In this document: positions 4,773-6,487 of the stretch, piece after piece | How the letters are laid out: each line of letters opens with the position of its first letter | Numbering within the stretch: position 1 is the first letter of the stretch | From: Tessaracoccus flavescens | GTDB taxonomy: Bacteria > Actinomycetota > Actinomycetes > Propionibacteriales > Propionibacteriaceae | Direction of reading: 5' to 3' | Assembly: GCA_020741375.1 (NCBI GenBank) | Contig: DYZF01000195.1 | Span: 1 to 6,487, forward strand | DNA length: 6,487 nucleotides | Notes under the pieces: model-generated | What the model was told of the DNA's origin: nothing | Seen by the model: only the letters and a program-made list of their open reading frames with translations | Databases searched by the model: none | Translations under genes and position numbers: made by a program

Positions 4773-6487
4773 TCACTCGCTGCGCAGGGCCTCGACCGGG
4801 TCCTTGCGTGAGGCAGCCGAGGCCGGGATCAGGCCCGCGAGCGAGGTCAGCGCCATCGAGATCAGCACGAGCACGATCGCGGCCTGCCACGGCAGCCGGG
4901 CCACGTTCTCGACGTCGAAGTTCGAGTAGACGATGGCGTTGGCCGGGATGGTGAGCAGGAAGGTGATGCCGACGCCGAGCGCGCCGGCCACGAAGCCGAC
5001 GATCAGGGTCTCGGCGTTGAAGACGCGCCGGATGTCGCGCTTGCTCGCGCCGATCGAGCGCAGGATGCCGATCTCCTTCTTGCGCTCGAGCACGGAGATG
5101 TAGGTGATCACGCCGATCATGATCGACGAGACGATCAGCGAAATCGCGACGAACGCGACGAGGACGTAGCTGACCATGTTGACGATGTCGGTGACCGATC
5201 CCATCAGCGCGCCGACCAGGTCGGTGTAGTTGATCACCTTGTCCTCGGCGCCGTCGGAGCGCATGCGCTCGTTGTACGAGTCGAGGATCTCGATGACGCG
5301 CCCCTTTCCCTCGAAGTCCACCGGGTAGATCTCGATGGTGGAGGGGTCGGCCGGGTCGGCGTAGCCGAGCTTGCGGAGGTTCGACTCCACCGAGTTGAGC
5401 TCGGTGGTGGCCATCGACATGAGCAGCTGGGTCAGCTCCTCCTGGTTCTTGTTCAGGGAGAAGGCCTCGGTGAAGGCATCCTCATCGATGCTCATGGCTT
5501 CGCTCATCTGCTCGGTGAGCTGGCTCATGGAGTCCTCGAGGGCCGCCGTGATCTGGGTCTGCAGTGCGTCACCGATCTGGCTGCTCACCTCCCCCATGTA
5601 GGTGGCCATCACCTCCTCCATGTACCCGGTGATGGCGCCCTGCAGTTGCGCCTCGAGGCTGGAGGTGTCGATCAGCCCCATGGCCTCGCTCTGGAGCGCC
5701 TGCCCCGCGTCGGAGGCGAGAAAGTCCTGCATGCCTGCCCCGACGTCGGCCAGCTCGAGCCCGTTGGCGGTGGCGTGGGCGAGGTAGCCCGTGACGAACC
5801 GCGTGACGAGGCCCGGCTCAGCGGTGGGATCGGTCGCGGTGAGCAGCCGGGCCGCCTCGGGAGAGGCGAGGAAGGCTGGGAAGTTGGTCGCGGTGTCCGC
5901 AGGGTCGGCCCCCGCTGCCGTGGTGAAGTCCAGGTAGCCCTGGAGCAGCCCGGCCACCACCGCACCCGCCTGGCCCGCGTCGGCCTCGAGGTTGTCCGGT
6001 GGGCGCACGAGGGTGGTCAGGTCGATGTCGCCCATGACAGCGGAAAGGTCCAGCTCCGGCATCGCGGAGGGGTCGAGCTCGATCTCGGGCATCGAGAGGT
6101 CGTCGAGTCCGCCGAGGTCGAACTGGAGCTTCGACTCGTCGAAGACGAACGCCTTCTCGATGGCCGCCTCGTCGACGGTGATCAGGGAGGCAAGGTCGAG
6201 TTCCTCCGGGTTGGCCTCGTCCTCGGCGAAGCTGCGGCCCGAGAAGACGTTCACGTCGCGGTGTTCGAGCTGGCTTCGCACGATCTCGGTCTCCGCCGCC
6301 CGCTCCATCAGCTGCCGGGTGAGCGCCGAGGTGTAGTAGATGCCGGGCCGCAGCACCGAGTTGTCCCCGTTGGGCTGGACGACCCCGACCACCCGCAACG
6401 TCTCCCCCGCCTCGACGAGGCTTCTCATGTGCGCGGCGTCGCCACTTCGGTCGGTCCAGACGCCGTACTGCTCGTCGTAGCGGTAGC
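4773..6487 (-). CDS. FtsX/MacB-family ABC transporter permease, 5' part missing
   Basis: This is the C-terminal 570 residues of an ABC transporter permease; the frame stays open past the right edge, so the ATG at 6428 is probably internal. Counting from that Met, residues 1-410 are extracytoplasmic and hold part of a MacB-like periplasmic core domain ([12 protein letters not shown] near 11-22), a long acidic and helical insertion (about 95-330), and the domain's return ([20 protein letters not shown]). Membrane helices follow at about 415-444, 473-500 and 516-539. Between the first two lies the cytoplasmic coupling segment [23 protein letters not shown] (448-470 in outline), diagnostic of FtsX-type permeases. 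The end PVEALRSE is also typical. An ATPase partner or fused ATPase domain would lie beyond the window. The substrate is unknown; the family includes lipoprotein exporters, macrolide and peptide exporters and cell-wall hydrolase regulators. Confidence 0.93.
   Translation of the reverse strand, partial: YRYDEQYGVWTDRSGDAAHMRSLVEAGETLRVVGVVQPNGDNSVLRPGIYYTSALTRQLMERAAETEIVRSQLEHRDVNVFSGRSFAEDEANPEELDLASLITVDEAAIEKAFVFDESKLQFDLGGLDDLSMPEIELDPSAMPELDLSAVMGDIDLTTLVRPPDNLEADAGQAGAVVAGLLQGYLDFTTAAGADPADTATNFPAFLASPEAARLLTATDPTAEPGLVTRFVTGYLAHATANGLELADVGAGMQDFLASDAGQALQSEAMGLIDTSSLEAQLQGAITGYMEEVMATYMGEVSSQIGDALQTQITAALEDSMSQLTEQMSEAMSIDEDAFTEAFSLNKNQEELTQLLMSMATTELNSVESNLRKLGYADPADPSTIEIYPVDFEGKGRVIEILDSYNERMRSDGAEDKVINYTDLVGALMGSVTDIVNMVSYVLVAFVAISLIVSSIMIGVITYISVLERKKEIGILRSIGASKRDIRRVFNAETLIVGFVAGALGVGITFLLTIPANAIVYSNFDVENVARLPWQAAIVLVLISMALTSLAGLIPASAASRKDPVEALRSE
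5691..5939 (-). repeat. Internal protein repeat in the permease extracytoplasmic domain
   Basis: Two units align without gaps: residues 164-196 (nt 5939-5841) and 214-246 (nt 5789-5691), counted from the Met at 6428. Both begin with GYL, share T-A at the seventh and eighth positions, G at the tenth, AD at 14-15, and FLAS at 23-26. I count about 13 identities in 33 positions. The spacing is 50 residues. A third GY(M) at 268-270, 54 residues further, may start a degenerate third unit. The repeats are visible in protein but not obvious in DNA, suggesting an old duplication. Confidence 0.5.

Noticed and set aside
6426..6428. ATG at 6428 as the true permease start
   Set aside because: The frame is open for 19 more codons to the window edge, and the first membrane helix expected in this family is missing, so the start lies outside.

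Overview
This window is a piece of a GC-rich bacterial chromosome, and every supported gene lies on the minus strand. It is most likely from an actinobacterium (Actinomycetota). The evidence is the gene order, the zinc-binding short form of S14, the long L24 and S5 variants, the GC-rich third codon positions and the start of SecY. A member of the Propionibacteriales would fit the S5 and L30 sequences, but that finer placement is only an impression.

Read in the direction of transcription (right to left), the window opens with the 3' part of a large FtsX/MacB-type ABC transporter permease gene (6487 to 4773, start outside the window). A 214-base spacer follows, with a possible -10 box and several stem-loops. 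Then comes a complete spc ribosomal protein operon: rplN, rplX, rplE, rpsZ, rpsH, rplF, rplR, rpsE, rpmD, rplO (4558 to 315). It is tightly packed: three junctions overlap by one base (TAATG or TGATG), and the others are 1 to 75 bases apart. After rplO there is a strong GC hairpin, then a spacer with promoter-like sequences, then the first 44 codons of secY running off the left edge (134 to 1).

The ten ribosomal proteins are built into the large subunit (L14, L24, L5, L6, L18, L30, L15) and the small subunit (S14, S8, S5). SecY is the channel of the general protein secretion machinery. The permease is unrelated to translation. It sits where rpsQ, the last gene of the S10 operon, lies in many bacteria, so here the spc operon is separated from whatever lies upstream.

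No RNA genes, mobile elements, CRISPR arrays or attachment sites were seen, and I found no new multi-gene system. The parts that deserve a second look are the permease's extracytoplasmic domain, which has an internal repeat of about 50 residues, the structured leader before rplN, the rplO-secY boundary, the rpsZ-rpsH stem-loop, and a glutamine in the spectinomycin-associated loop of S5.
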